From: Cytophagaceae bacterium | GTDB taxonomy: Bacteria > Bacteroidota > Bacteroidia > Cytophagales > Spirosomataceae | NCBI GenBank assembly: GCA_027485075.1 | Contig: JAIXRT010000130.1 | Span: 1 to 6,711 of the forward strand | Direction: 5' to 3' | Length of the DNA stretch: 6,711 nt | Shown here: positions 1-6,711 of the stretch, in pieces | How positions within the stretch are numbered: the stretch's first letter is position 1 | How the letters are laid out: each line of letters begins with the position of its first letter | Made by a program: the position numbers and the translations under genes | The notes under the pieces: model-generated | Database searches by the model: none | What the model was told of the DNA's origin: nothing | What the model saw: only the letters and a program-made list of their open reading frames with translations

Positions 1-39
1 CAAGGTCACCGCGTCATCACCTGCGATAGGATTTGCGTT
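1..39 (-). repeat. First 13 residues of a twelfth Tandem-95 repeat, cut by the window edge
   Basis: The last codons of the window give NANPIAGDDAVTL, which matches the opening of the preceding repeats, most closely R4 (NENPVAVDDVKT at 2652). The array therefore continues below position 1, and its true copy number is greater than eleven. Confidence 0.9.
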
Positions 40-3000
40 GCCCGGTTCTACGGTAATGCGCAATTGGCCAATATCAGTTAATGATCCATCACTAACTGTA
101 TAGTCGATGGCTGGCACAGAACCGGAATATGTGGCCAACGGCGTAAATGTATACGTACCGTTCGTATTGACCACAATTGTCCCCACATTAGCAATCGTCC
201 GCACAGTCGATCCCGCCGGATACGTAGTGCCGTTCACCGTGAAATTCGTGATGCTTAACGTATTATTTTCAGGATCGGAATCGTTCGTGATTACGTTCCC
301 TGAGGCAACTGCATTTTTCGAAATGGTATTCAAGTCGTCTGTCGCAACCGGCGCTTCGTTCACATCTGTCACCGTCATGATGAAGGTTCCGGTGTCGGTA
401 GCTCCATTGCCATCCGAAACTGTATACGTTACGGTTGGCACCGTGCCCACATAGCTCGCAATCGGCGTGAATGTATAGGCTCCATCCGTATTTATAACAA
501 GCGTTCCTACCCCCGGAATAGTAGCTGTTGTTCCGGCTGGATATGTGGTGCCGTTGATGCTAAATTGTGTTAAGGTCAACGTATTTCCGTCGACATCCGT
601 ATCTGCACCCGTCAGGATGTCGCCCGATTTAGCGGTGCCTTGTGGCGTAGTATCAGTGTCGTCGCTCGCAACAGGCGTATCATTAACGGGAGTAATACTC
701 AAGCTGAGTGTAGCGGTACTTGTTGCAGATCCATCGCTCAGGGTATACGTTACTCCCGGAACGGTTCCGTTATAATTGGCAACTGGTGTAAATGTGTACG
801 TTCCGTCGGTATTAATGACAAGGGTACCCACCCCTGAAATTGTAGCTGTTTGGCCTGCATTGAAGGTTCCGCTAAGCCCTGTAACCGTGAATTGCGAAAT
901 GCTTAACGTGGTACCTTCCGGATCGGTATCATTGGTAATCACATTACCTGTGATATTGGCATCCTCCGCCCCCGACTTCACATCGTTGACGGCCAACGGT
1001 GCATCGTTCACCGCAGTAATCGTAATGCTAAGTTGACCCGTAGCCGTTGCCCCCGCGCTATCAGTTATTAAATATGTTATGGCTGGAACGGTTCCGTTGT
1101 AATTGGCCAAAGGCGTGAAGGTATAGGTTCCGTTCGAGTTGACCACAATTGTTCCTACATTCGGAATCGTAGCCGTTGTCCCAGCCGGATAGGTTACACC
1201 ACCTACCGTGAATTGAGTTAAGCTCAATACGTCGTTAACATCTGGATCAGTATCATTTGATAATACATTTCCCGTAACAGGATTGTCTTCGTTGGCGGTA
1301 CCCGTATCATTATTGGCAACTGGCGGTTGGTCATTTGGCTCTACATAAATCGTTAAAATGGCCGTATCCGTTCCACCATTTCCGTCACTAATGGTATACG
1401 TGACAATTGGTGCAGTACCTTGAAAATTGCCAATTCGTGCAAACGTAAATGTACCATCCGCGTTGATCGTATAGGTTCCCGTATTCGCAATGGTATAAGG
1501 TGTTCCAATCACAAAAGGTCCTGATTGACCTGCAATGGTGAAAGCGGAAACGCTGAGTGGGTCACCATCGACATCCGTGTCGTTTAGCTTTAAATTACCC
1601 GAAAGACTTGGAATATTTGGGCCAAGTGTGATCTCATCATTCGCTGCTTCCGGCGCATCGTTGACATTCGTCACCGAAATGGTCAATGTGGCTGTGGTGG
1701 TTAGGCCGCTTGGGTCTTTGGCGGTGTAGGTAATCGGTGGAGCAGTACCTACATAATTGTCGATCGGCGAAAAAGTATAGGTTCCGTCTGTTCGAAGAAT
1801 GATGGTTCCCACGCCCGGAATAGTTTGCGCGGTTGTACTAGCGGCATAACTAACTCCGTTTACTGTGAATTGCGTTATGGTTAATGCATCACCATCTGGA
1901 TCGGTATCGTTACCTAAAACGCTTCCGTTTTTCGCAGTGAATTCCGGTGTGGTATCCGTATCGTTTACTGCGACCGGCGCATCATTCACTGCGGTGATCG
2001 TGATGGCCAAATCAGCTGTGGTCGTACTTGTACCATCCGAAACGGTATAGGTGGCAACCGGAACGGCTCCCGTATAATTGGCATCCGGCGTGAACGTAAA
2101 TGTTCCGTTCGCATTAATTCGCAAGGTTCCTTTTCCTGGAATAGCGGCGGTACTCCCGGCTGTAAATGTGCCCGAAACGCCTGAAACTACAAATTGCGTA
2201 ACGCTAAGTGTGCTTCCTTCTACATCGCTATCATTGGTCAAGACATTGCCTGTTACAGGTGCATCTTCTGGACCTGAAATCGCGTCATTGACCGCGGCTG
2301 GAGGATCGTTTACAGGGGTTATTGTTATGGCCAATGTCCCCGTATCTAATCCGCCTTCGCCATCTGAAATGGTGTACGTAATGACAGGAACTGCACCCGC
2401 ATAATTTGCGATTGGCGTGAACGTATATGTACCATCTGCGTTTAAGCTGATAGTCCCAACGCCCGAAATCGTTTGTGCTGCGGCTCCTGCAGGATAAGTA
2501 AATGTAGTTCCACCCACAACAAAGCTAAATTGGGTGACAAGTAGATTCGCCAAAGGTGTGTCCGCATCCGTGTCATTGGTCAAGACACTACCTGTTGCCG
2601 GAGTGTCTTCGTTGGTCGTTTTGACATCGTCCACGGCTACTGGATTTTCATTTGGAATCGGGGTGACGTTGATGTCAATTAAACCCGTATCTGTCAGCGT
2701 TCCATCGGTAACAGTATAGATCACATCCGGCACCGCGCCGAAATATCCACTCACTGGCGTGAACGTAAATGTACCATTGGCATTCACCACAATCGTCCCC
2801 ACACTTGGAATCAAGTGCGACGTTCCAGCAGGGTAGTCAACCCCGGAAATGGTGTATTTTACAACGCTGAGGGTATTATTTTCAGGATCTGAGTCATTGG
2901 TCAATACGTTACCTGAAATCGGAGCGTCTTGTTGGGTCGTGACAATATCATCAGCGGCCAGCGGCGCTTCATTCACATCAGCCACCGAAATCGTCATTGT

Positions 3001-6000
3001 TCCATTTATCGATGATCCGTTACCATCACTAACGGTGTAGCCAATAACCGGAACGGAACCTGAATAGCTGGTAATTGGGGTAAAGGTATAAGTTCCGTTT
3101 GCGTTTACGACAATAGTTCCTTTACCTGGAATAGTCACCAAGTCACCTGGGTTGTAAGTCACCCCGGACACGGTAAATTGGATAATGCTGAGTGTATTTC
3201 CATCTGGGTCGTTATCGTTTGATAAGACACTTCCGGTGGCTGTGCTACCTTGGTTAATCGAAATGGTTTCATTCACCACGACAGGTGCATCATTTACGCC
3301 TGTAACTGTAATCGCCAAATCTCCCGAATCCGACCCATTATTCCCATCTGTAGCCGTATAACTGATGGCTGGCACACTACCAAAATAATTGGCCACTGGG
3401 GTAAATGTATATGTTCCATTCGCACGGATGACGATTGTACCTACGCCGGAAATGGTGGCGGTTGTGCCGGCTGGATAGTCAACGCCCCCAACTTTAAACG
3501 TATTGACGGTCAGTGCAGAACCGCCGGAACCTGTATCGTTTGTCAATACGGATCCGTTAATCGGTGTGTCTTCCGTGGTTGTCGCGATATCATCCGTGAT
3601 TGTAGGCGTGTTGTTCATGATCAGACTCGCAGCGGCTGAAGTCACATTTCCGCAGACATAGTCGGACTGCACGATGTTTAATCGATACTGATAATCCTTC
3701 ATCAAAATGGTCGCGACACTTAAGGTAAGTGTGGCGGTCGTGGCGCCTGAATAAGTCGCGTTGTTGGTGATATTCGACCAAGTTCCACCCCCATTTGTAC
3801 TTAGCTGCCATTGGTAACTCGTCGTTCCTGATCCTACGGTCACCGTAGCTACAAATCTAAGATTTACGGCACCAGGTGTGGTGGTGACGCTGATTGGTTG
3901 TACGCTAATGACTGACGCACGGCCAACAGATAATACATTGGCATTTGTGCTCGTATAATTCGCACCGGTCACCCTACCAGTTCCATCTACAGCTGGTGGA
4001 TTCCCATTCCCGAAATAGCCATTTCCATCGGTACCTGAGGCGGTTGAAGTCCCATAGGCTTCGTTGGCATCCGCACAGCCATCGCCATCTGAATCGAGAT
4101 CTAGGTGGTTAGGGATTCCGTCGCTGTCGGTGTCAGGACAGCCGACAGGTGTAATGGAAATATCATCAATCGAAAAATCATTTCCATTCAAATTGACTGA
4201 GGTATTTTTAAGACGGAAGCTAACCGTTTGATTGATAGGGCTCGTATATTCAATGGTCGTCAGTTTCCATCCCAAGGAATTTTGAGGACCGGTTGAGGCT
4301 GTGGCTAACACGGCATTAGAACTACTGACTAATTCGGCAGCCAGGGCATAATCATTCGCTGTGGAGGCTGCTTGATGCCAAAACGAAATTCGGTATTTTA
4401 CGGTTGCTTGTAGGTTAACAGTCTCGGCATAAAATATACCCACCGTGGTGCTACCGTTTACGGCCAAATAAGCATCATTAGCCGCCCCCGTTGTTTTACC
4501 TACATAGCGCCAGAAACTAGCAGAAGGGTGATAGGGTGTGCTTTGATTAATTACAGCATATTGAGCCCCTGCCGTATTGCTGCTTGCATAAACATAGCCC
4601 CCTGTAACATTTGTATTGGATACGTTTCTAGGTGCCGCAGCAGTTCCAAAGGTACCGTTACTTTCATTTGTATTTAAGGGAGCTGTTGGACATTCTGTCG
4701 TATCCAGAATCCCATCATTATCATCATCCACATCATCAATGTCTGCCACCCCATCAAAATCCGAATCTAAACATGCCTTACTAGTCGCATCGATAGCGCG
4801 CGCGTATTCATAAGTTCGCGCATAGAGCCCGCTTTCTGAACTCGTTTCAAGCGAATTGGCAAATCCATTATTGCCATAAGGCGCGGCAATGGTAGATTGC
4901 GTTAATGAGGTGACCGTTTTTGCCTCAACAGCGTCAAAACAACCATCTCCATCAGAGTCTAAATCTTTACTATTTACAATTCCATCAGCATCAGTGTCGC
5001 AGGTATTGGTTCTAGTTCCAACAAACACATTATCAATTCCGATGTCATCATTGGTAGCAGAAAAGCTAAACGCAATCGTATTTGAATTAGTGAAAATAGT
5101 GTTGGGTACTCTAAATACAATTCGAGTAGTAGGAATATTATCCGTTACGATATTTGCACTTGATCTGTTTACGGTTGCCCCATTTCTTCCTACAATAGAT
5201 GCCGTTGTTCCGCCGCTTGGATTTGATAAAGTGGCATAAACAACATTATTTATGCTTACGTCTAATGTGGCCGTTCCGGCACTTGTTACTAACCAACCGA
5301 AACCATTGGTATTAAAATCAAATGAGATGTCTTGCATGTTAGACTCTGCATCGAAAACAGGTCGAGCAAACGTTTGAGAGATGACATTATTTGAAACATT
5401 GTCAGCTGCATTCCAAACAAATCCACCTACATTATACGCCCAATTTGCATTTGCTGTCCATCCCGTGGTACCTCCGGTGAAAGAACCATTCACTAAAATA
5501 TTAGTCAAAGGACATTCCACGGTATCTAAGACTCCGTCATTATCATCATCTAAATCATAGACATCTGCTACCCCGTCAGAATCAGTATCTAAACAAGCTT
5601 TGCCATTCGCATCTAGCGCGAAACTATAGGTGTACGTACCGTTGTAAATTCCAGCATCCGTAGTGGTTTCTAAGCCGTCCGCGAAACCATTTGTGCCATA
5701 GTTTCCTGGAATAACATTCGTTGTTAGTTTAGCGGAAGAAGCTACTGCATTTGAAACATAAGTTGTTCCCGCCTCCACTGCGTCAAAACAACCATCCCCA
5801 TCTGAATCTAAATCCTTGCTATTTATCCTGCCATCACTATCGGTATCACATGAATTAATTTGTGTTCCAATAAATACATTGTCTATACCAAAATCATCTG
5901 TAGTGGCCGAAAAGCTAAACCCAAGGGTATTAGTCGTATTAAATAGCGTTCTAGGTACAGAAACTATAATTCTAGTAGAAGGGACATTTGTATTTACGAT

Positions 6001-6711
6001 ATTAATACTTGACACATTAACCGCTGCCCCATTTCTTGCTACAACACTTGCTGTCGTTCCCCCACTTGGATTTGTTAACGTTGCATAGATTGTATTATTT
6101 AATACCACATCCATGGTTGCCGTACCAGTGCTTGTAATTAAATAACCTGTTCCATTCGTATTTACATCAAAAGCAATATCAACATGGCTTGACTCAGGAT
6201 TGAATGTTGGTCTAGCAAAATTTTGAGAAATTACGTTATTGGTGGCATTGTCTGTAGAGTTCCAAACAAAACCACCAACATTATACGCCCAGTTTGCACT
6301 TCCTGTCCAACCATTCGTGTTACCTGTAAACTCGCCATTGACTAGTATATTAGTTAATGGACACTCAATACTATCTAAAATACCATCATTGTCATCATCT
6401 ATGTCAACTATGTCTGCTACACCGTCCGTATCCGTATCTCTACAAGCGCTTACATTTACATCTGTTGCAAAAATGTATGTATAGGCTCCTGAATACAAAC
6501 CGCTTTCAGTAGCCGTCTCTATCGAATTCGCAAAACCATTGTCTCCATAGGTAGCAGACACGACAGCGCTAGCTACAGAATTCGTTACATTATTTCCATT
6601 CACTCGATTAACGACAGATCCCGAAATTAATGTGCCTGTAACTCCCGCTTCGCGTGCATCAGGACAGTTATCCCCGTCAGAATCTAAATCTAATCTGTTA
6701 GGAATACCATC
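1..6711 (-). CDS. Giant multidomain repeat protein, internal fragment (TSP3-like modules, Ig-like domain, Tandem-95 repeats)
   Basis: One uninterrupted frame of 2237 codons fills the window on the minus strand, with codons ending at multiples of three; both termini are missing. Residues (window numbering): 1-858 hold three Asp-rich/jelly-roll-like modules, 859-934 a shortened fourth, 935-1033 an Ig-like domain, 1034-2224 eleven repeats of about 108 residues with the hallmark DGTYTFTP...NY.G.VP...YT.SDG...NDAPVA, and 2225-2237 the start of a twelfth. The composition is rich in Thr, Asn, Asp, Gly and Val and poor in Lys, His and Cys, as expected of an extracellular protein. Repeats of this class bind calcium or form rigid beta-sandwich stalks in bacterial adhesins. 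Such proteins in Flavobacteriia usually carry an N-terminal signal peptide and a C-terminal type IX sorting domain; neither is inside this window. A role in adhesion, biofilm or gliding is inference. It resembles SprB-type adhesins only in general architecture, so no symbol is given. No transmembrane segment, frameshift or in-frame stop was seen. Confidence 0.96.
40..3612 (-). repeat. Tandem array of eleven complete Tandem-95/cadherin-like (Big_9/VCBS-like) repeats
   Basis: Repeat starts were set at the Asn of the N(D/E)xP motif. In protein order: R1 3612-3295 (106 residues), R2 3294-2974 (107), R3 2973-2653 (107), R4 2652-2311 (114), R5 2310-1987 (108), R6 1986-1663 (108), R7 1662-1336 (109), R8 1335-1009 (109), R9 1008-685 (108), R10 684-361 (108), R11 360-40 (107). 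A typical unit runs: N(D/E)APVAxxD, ED.P.TG.VL.NDTDPDG..L, (T/S)QF.V.G..YPAGTTATI.GVGT(I/L)V.N.(D/N)GTYTFTP, NY.G.VP.ITYT(V/I)SDG, L.ITVT.V. The NDxDxDG turn and the acidic residues at the linkers resemble calcium sites of cadherin-type repeats. The family assignment is from recalled motifs, not a profile search. The array probably forms a rigid extended stalk. Confidence 0.93.
3613..3909 (-). other. Ig-like domain joining the modules to the repeat array
   Basis: Residues 935-1033 of the fragment begin ISVQPISVTTTPGAV and contain the signature SYQWQLSTNGGGTWSNI, then ATYSGATTATLTLS and YQYRLNIVQSDYVCGNVTSAAASL. This order (QP opening, QWQ.S.NGG..W, ATLTL, a Y.Y/C strand) is typical of the single Ig-like domains of about 90-100 residues in secreted flavobacterial proteins. 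It has one Cys (in YVCGNV) where the classical F-strand Cys lies, but the B-strand partner position carries no Cys (NLRFVATV), so the usual intradomain disulfide is not available. It sits exactly between the Cys-containing modules and the Cys-free array, so it probably acts as a joint; ligand binding is possible but not shown. Confidence 0.8.
3910..4137 (-). repeat. Shortened fourth module: TSP3-like tract and variant linker
   Basis: The kind-1 tract PDTDSDGIPNHLDLDSDGDG plus CADANEAYG (4137-4051) is followed by a 47-residue linker (4050-3910) reading GTDGNGYFGNGNPPAVDGTG and then RVTGANYTSTNANVLSVGRA. This linker lacks the YGxNGFA...ET...Y.Y pattern of the other three, has no kind-2 tract after it and runs straight into the Ig-like domain. 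Similar G.FG.G.P.VD..G.V.GA.Y stretches precede Ig-like domains in other flavobacterial surface proteins, from memory of the family, so this may be a standard adaptor between the two architectures rather than a decayed module. Confidence 0.75.
4138..4686 (-). other. Beta-rich domain B3, galactose-binding-like/CBM-like
   Basis: 183 residues with ESNGTFGTAAAPRNV at the front, a HPSASFWRYVGKT segment, then YRISFWHQAAS, YALAAELVSSS, GWKLTTIEYTSP, VSFRLKNTS and NDFSIDDISITP before a closing GC. The order Y.ISFW, A.EL.SSS..VLAT, GW.L.T.EYTSP, VSFRLKN, F.IDDISI is the strand pattern commonly seen in jelly-roll carbohydrate-binding or galactose-binding-like domains of secreted Bacteroidota proteins. 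It shares with B1 and B2 only the NGxF opening, the terminal ID(D/N) strand and the closing Cys. Glycan binding is inferred from the fold class; no catalytic motif is visible. Confidence 0.65.
4138..4998 (-). repeat. Composite module 3 (same plan, but a different beta domain, B3)
   Basis: 287 residues: kind-1 tract (4998-4921), 48-residue linker with YGNNGFANSLET and ESGLYARTYEY (4920-4777), kind-2 tract ending TTECP (4776-4687), then B3 (4686-4138). The scaffold matches modules 1 and 2 closely while the beta domain does not, so the insert has been exchanged or has diverged within a conserved frame. Confidence 0.85.
4999..5508 (-). other. Beta-rich domain B2, close paralogue of B1
   Basis: 170 residues, the same length as B1 and alignable without a gap. 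A residue-by-residue hand comparison gives about 53 differences in 170 positions (near 69% identity). The invariant blocks are LTNILVNG, ANWAYNVGGFVWN, NNVISQ, FARP, NPSGGTTAS, RNGA, FSFSAT and GIDNVF. Many changes are conservative exchanges among Ile, Val and Leu or Ser and Thr. Function is as uncertain as for B1. Confidence 0.65.
4999..5847 (-). repeat. Composite module 2 (TSP3-like tract, linker, TSP3-like tract, beta domain B2)
   Basis: 283 residues: kind-1 tract (5847-5767), 56-residue linker with YGTNGFADGLET and AGIYNGTYTY (5766-5599), kind-2 tract (5598-5509), and domain B2 (5508-4999). It repeats module 1 part for part in the same order, which shows that the whole unit, not just the calcium tracts, was duplicated. 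Confidence 0.87.
5848..6357 (-). other. Beta-rich domain B1, possibly a jelly-roll/carbohydrate-binding fold
   Basis: 170 residues that begin LTNILVNGEFTG and GWTGSANWAYNVGGFVWN and end in GFSFSATTDDFGIDNVFIGT before a closing Cys. The NGxFxG...GW opening and the FxF...DDxxIDNVxI ending resemble galactose-binding-like and DUF642/CBM-type jelly rolls in secreted Bacteroidota proteins, where the opening strand and the ID(N/D)(V/I) strand pack together. The conserved Trp residues (GWT, NWAY, VWN) could form an aromatic binding face. The assignment rests on motif resemblance only. It may be a structural spacer rather than a binding domain. Confidence 0.6.
5848..6711 (-). repeat. Composite module 1 (TSP3-like tract, linker, TSP3-like tract, beta domain B1)
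   Basis: 288 residues, with the first few of the module lost at the window edge. The parts are a kind-1 tract (6711-6643), a linker of 65 residues (6642-6448), a kind-2 tract (6447-6358) and domain B1 (6357-5848). The linker contains YGDNGFANSIET and ESGLYSGAYTY, which recur in modules 2 and 3 as YG(T/N)NGFA...ET...(A/S)G(I/L)Y...Y.Y. The linker is 65, 56 and 48 residues in modules 1, 2 and 3, with the length change at its front, just after the EAG/EA of the kind-1 tract. I do not recognise the linker as a named domain. Confidence 0.85.

Larger units (their letters stand above)
4051..6711 (-). repeat. Seven Asp/Asn-rich thrombospondin-type-3-like calcium-binding tracts
   Basis: Two alternating kinds occur. 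Kind 1 has the form DTDSDGxxNxxDLDSDGDGCxDAxEA: 6711-6643 (cut at its first residues; reads DGDNC), 5847-5767, 4998-4921 and 4137-4051. Kind 2 has the form ACxDxDxDGVADxxDxDDDNDGxLDxxECP: 6447-6358, 5598-5509 and 4776-4687. The DxDxDG(x) loops are the calcium-coordinating pattern of TSP3 and dockerin/EF-like loops. Each tract carries one or two cysteines at fixed places (GDGC; AC and EC). Calcium binding is inferred from the spacing of Asp and Asn side chains. Each kind-2 tract leads directly into a beta-rich domain and each kind-1 tract leads into the short YGxNGFA linker. Confidence 0.88.

Noticed and set aside
40..3612. Regular repeats as a CRISPR array or DNA-level satellite
   Set aside because: The period is about 320-340 bases, conservation is at protein level with many synonymous differences, and there is no short invariant repeat with unique spacers.
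3590..3811. A 73-codon minus-strand open frame
   Set aside because: It is out of phase with the large frame and lies across the Ig-like domain and R1, whose in-phase translation shows clear family motifs. Its own product (rich in His, Arg and Cys) resembles nothing and is a frame shadow.
107..6484. More than ten plus-strand open frames of 60-129 codons, with recurring motifs such as TGASFT and SETVYVT that look like a repeat family
   Set aside because: They are antisense to the large minus-strand gene. Most share one frame (starts equal to 2 modulo 3). In that frame a stop arises only opposite a Tyr codon preceded by a pyrimidine-ending codon, or opposite a His/Gln codon preceded by a T-ending codon. 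These are infrequent in this protein, so the frame stays open by composition, and the recurring motifs mirror the sense repeats.
1..6711. A GC step between the repeat array and the modules as a sign of transfer
   Set aside because: Hand counts of G+C per 60 bases were 36 (181-240), 23 (1201-1260), 27 (2161-2220), 28 (3001-3060), 20 (5041-5100), 26 (5401-5460), 24 (5881-5940) and 24 (6421-6480). The module half may be slightly lower, but the scatter within each half is as large as the difference.
1..6711. A promoter, terminator, internal start or second gene inside the window
   Set aside because: The coding frame is continuous and domain-filled from end to end, so any promoter-like AT-rich box or ATG falls within coding sequence and has no supporting context.
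1..6711. Identification as SprB or another named gliding adhesin
   Set aside because: Only the general plan (very long, repeat-rich, Bacteroidota-like) agrees. The repeats here belong to a widespread class, and the diagnostic termini are outside the window.

Overview
The whole window is the interior of one very large protein gene on the minus strand. Read from position 6711 down to 1, the frame is open for exactly 2237 codons. I found no stop codon and no recognisable start, so both ends lie outside the window. The product is a secreted, repeat-built surface protein. Its combination of thrombospondin-type-3-like Asp/Asn-rich loops, jelly-roll-like inserts, an Ig-like domain of the 'QWQLSTNGG' type and a long run of Tandem-95/cadherin-like repeats is typical of giant type IX-secreted proteins of Bacteroidota, most likely Flavobacteriia. 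The taxon is inferred from protein architecture alone; there is no RNA gene or housekeeping gene here to confirm it.

Layout in protein order (high to low coordinates): (1) 6711-4138, three copies of a composite module of about 285 residues, each made of a Cys-containing Asp-rich tract, a short 'YGxNGFA' linker, a second Asp-rich tract ending in ECP, and a 170-183-residue beta-rich domain. The beta domains of modules 1 and 2 align without gaps at about 69% identity (hand count); that of module 3 is unrelated at the sequence level. (2) 4137-3910, a fourth module cut short: one Asp-rich tract and a variant linker. (3) 3909-3613, an Ig-like domain. (4) 3612-40, eleven complete tandem repeats of 106-114 residues, then the first 13 residues of a twelfth at 39-1. 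No cysteine was seen in any repeat of the array, whereas cysteines punctuate the modules.

There is no second gene, intergenic gap, RNA gene, mobile element, CRISPR array, promoter or terminator that I can support. The many open frames on the plus strand are antisense shadows. The likely biology is a long calcium-stiffened stalk or adhesin, with possible ligand- or glycan-binding heads on the N-terminal side. The signal peptide (beyond 6711) and the expected C-terminal sorting domain (below 1) are not visible, so both secretion route and function are inferred.
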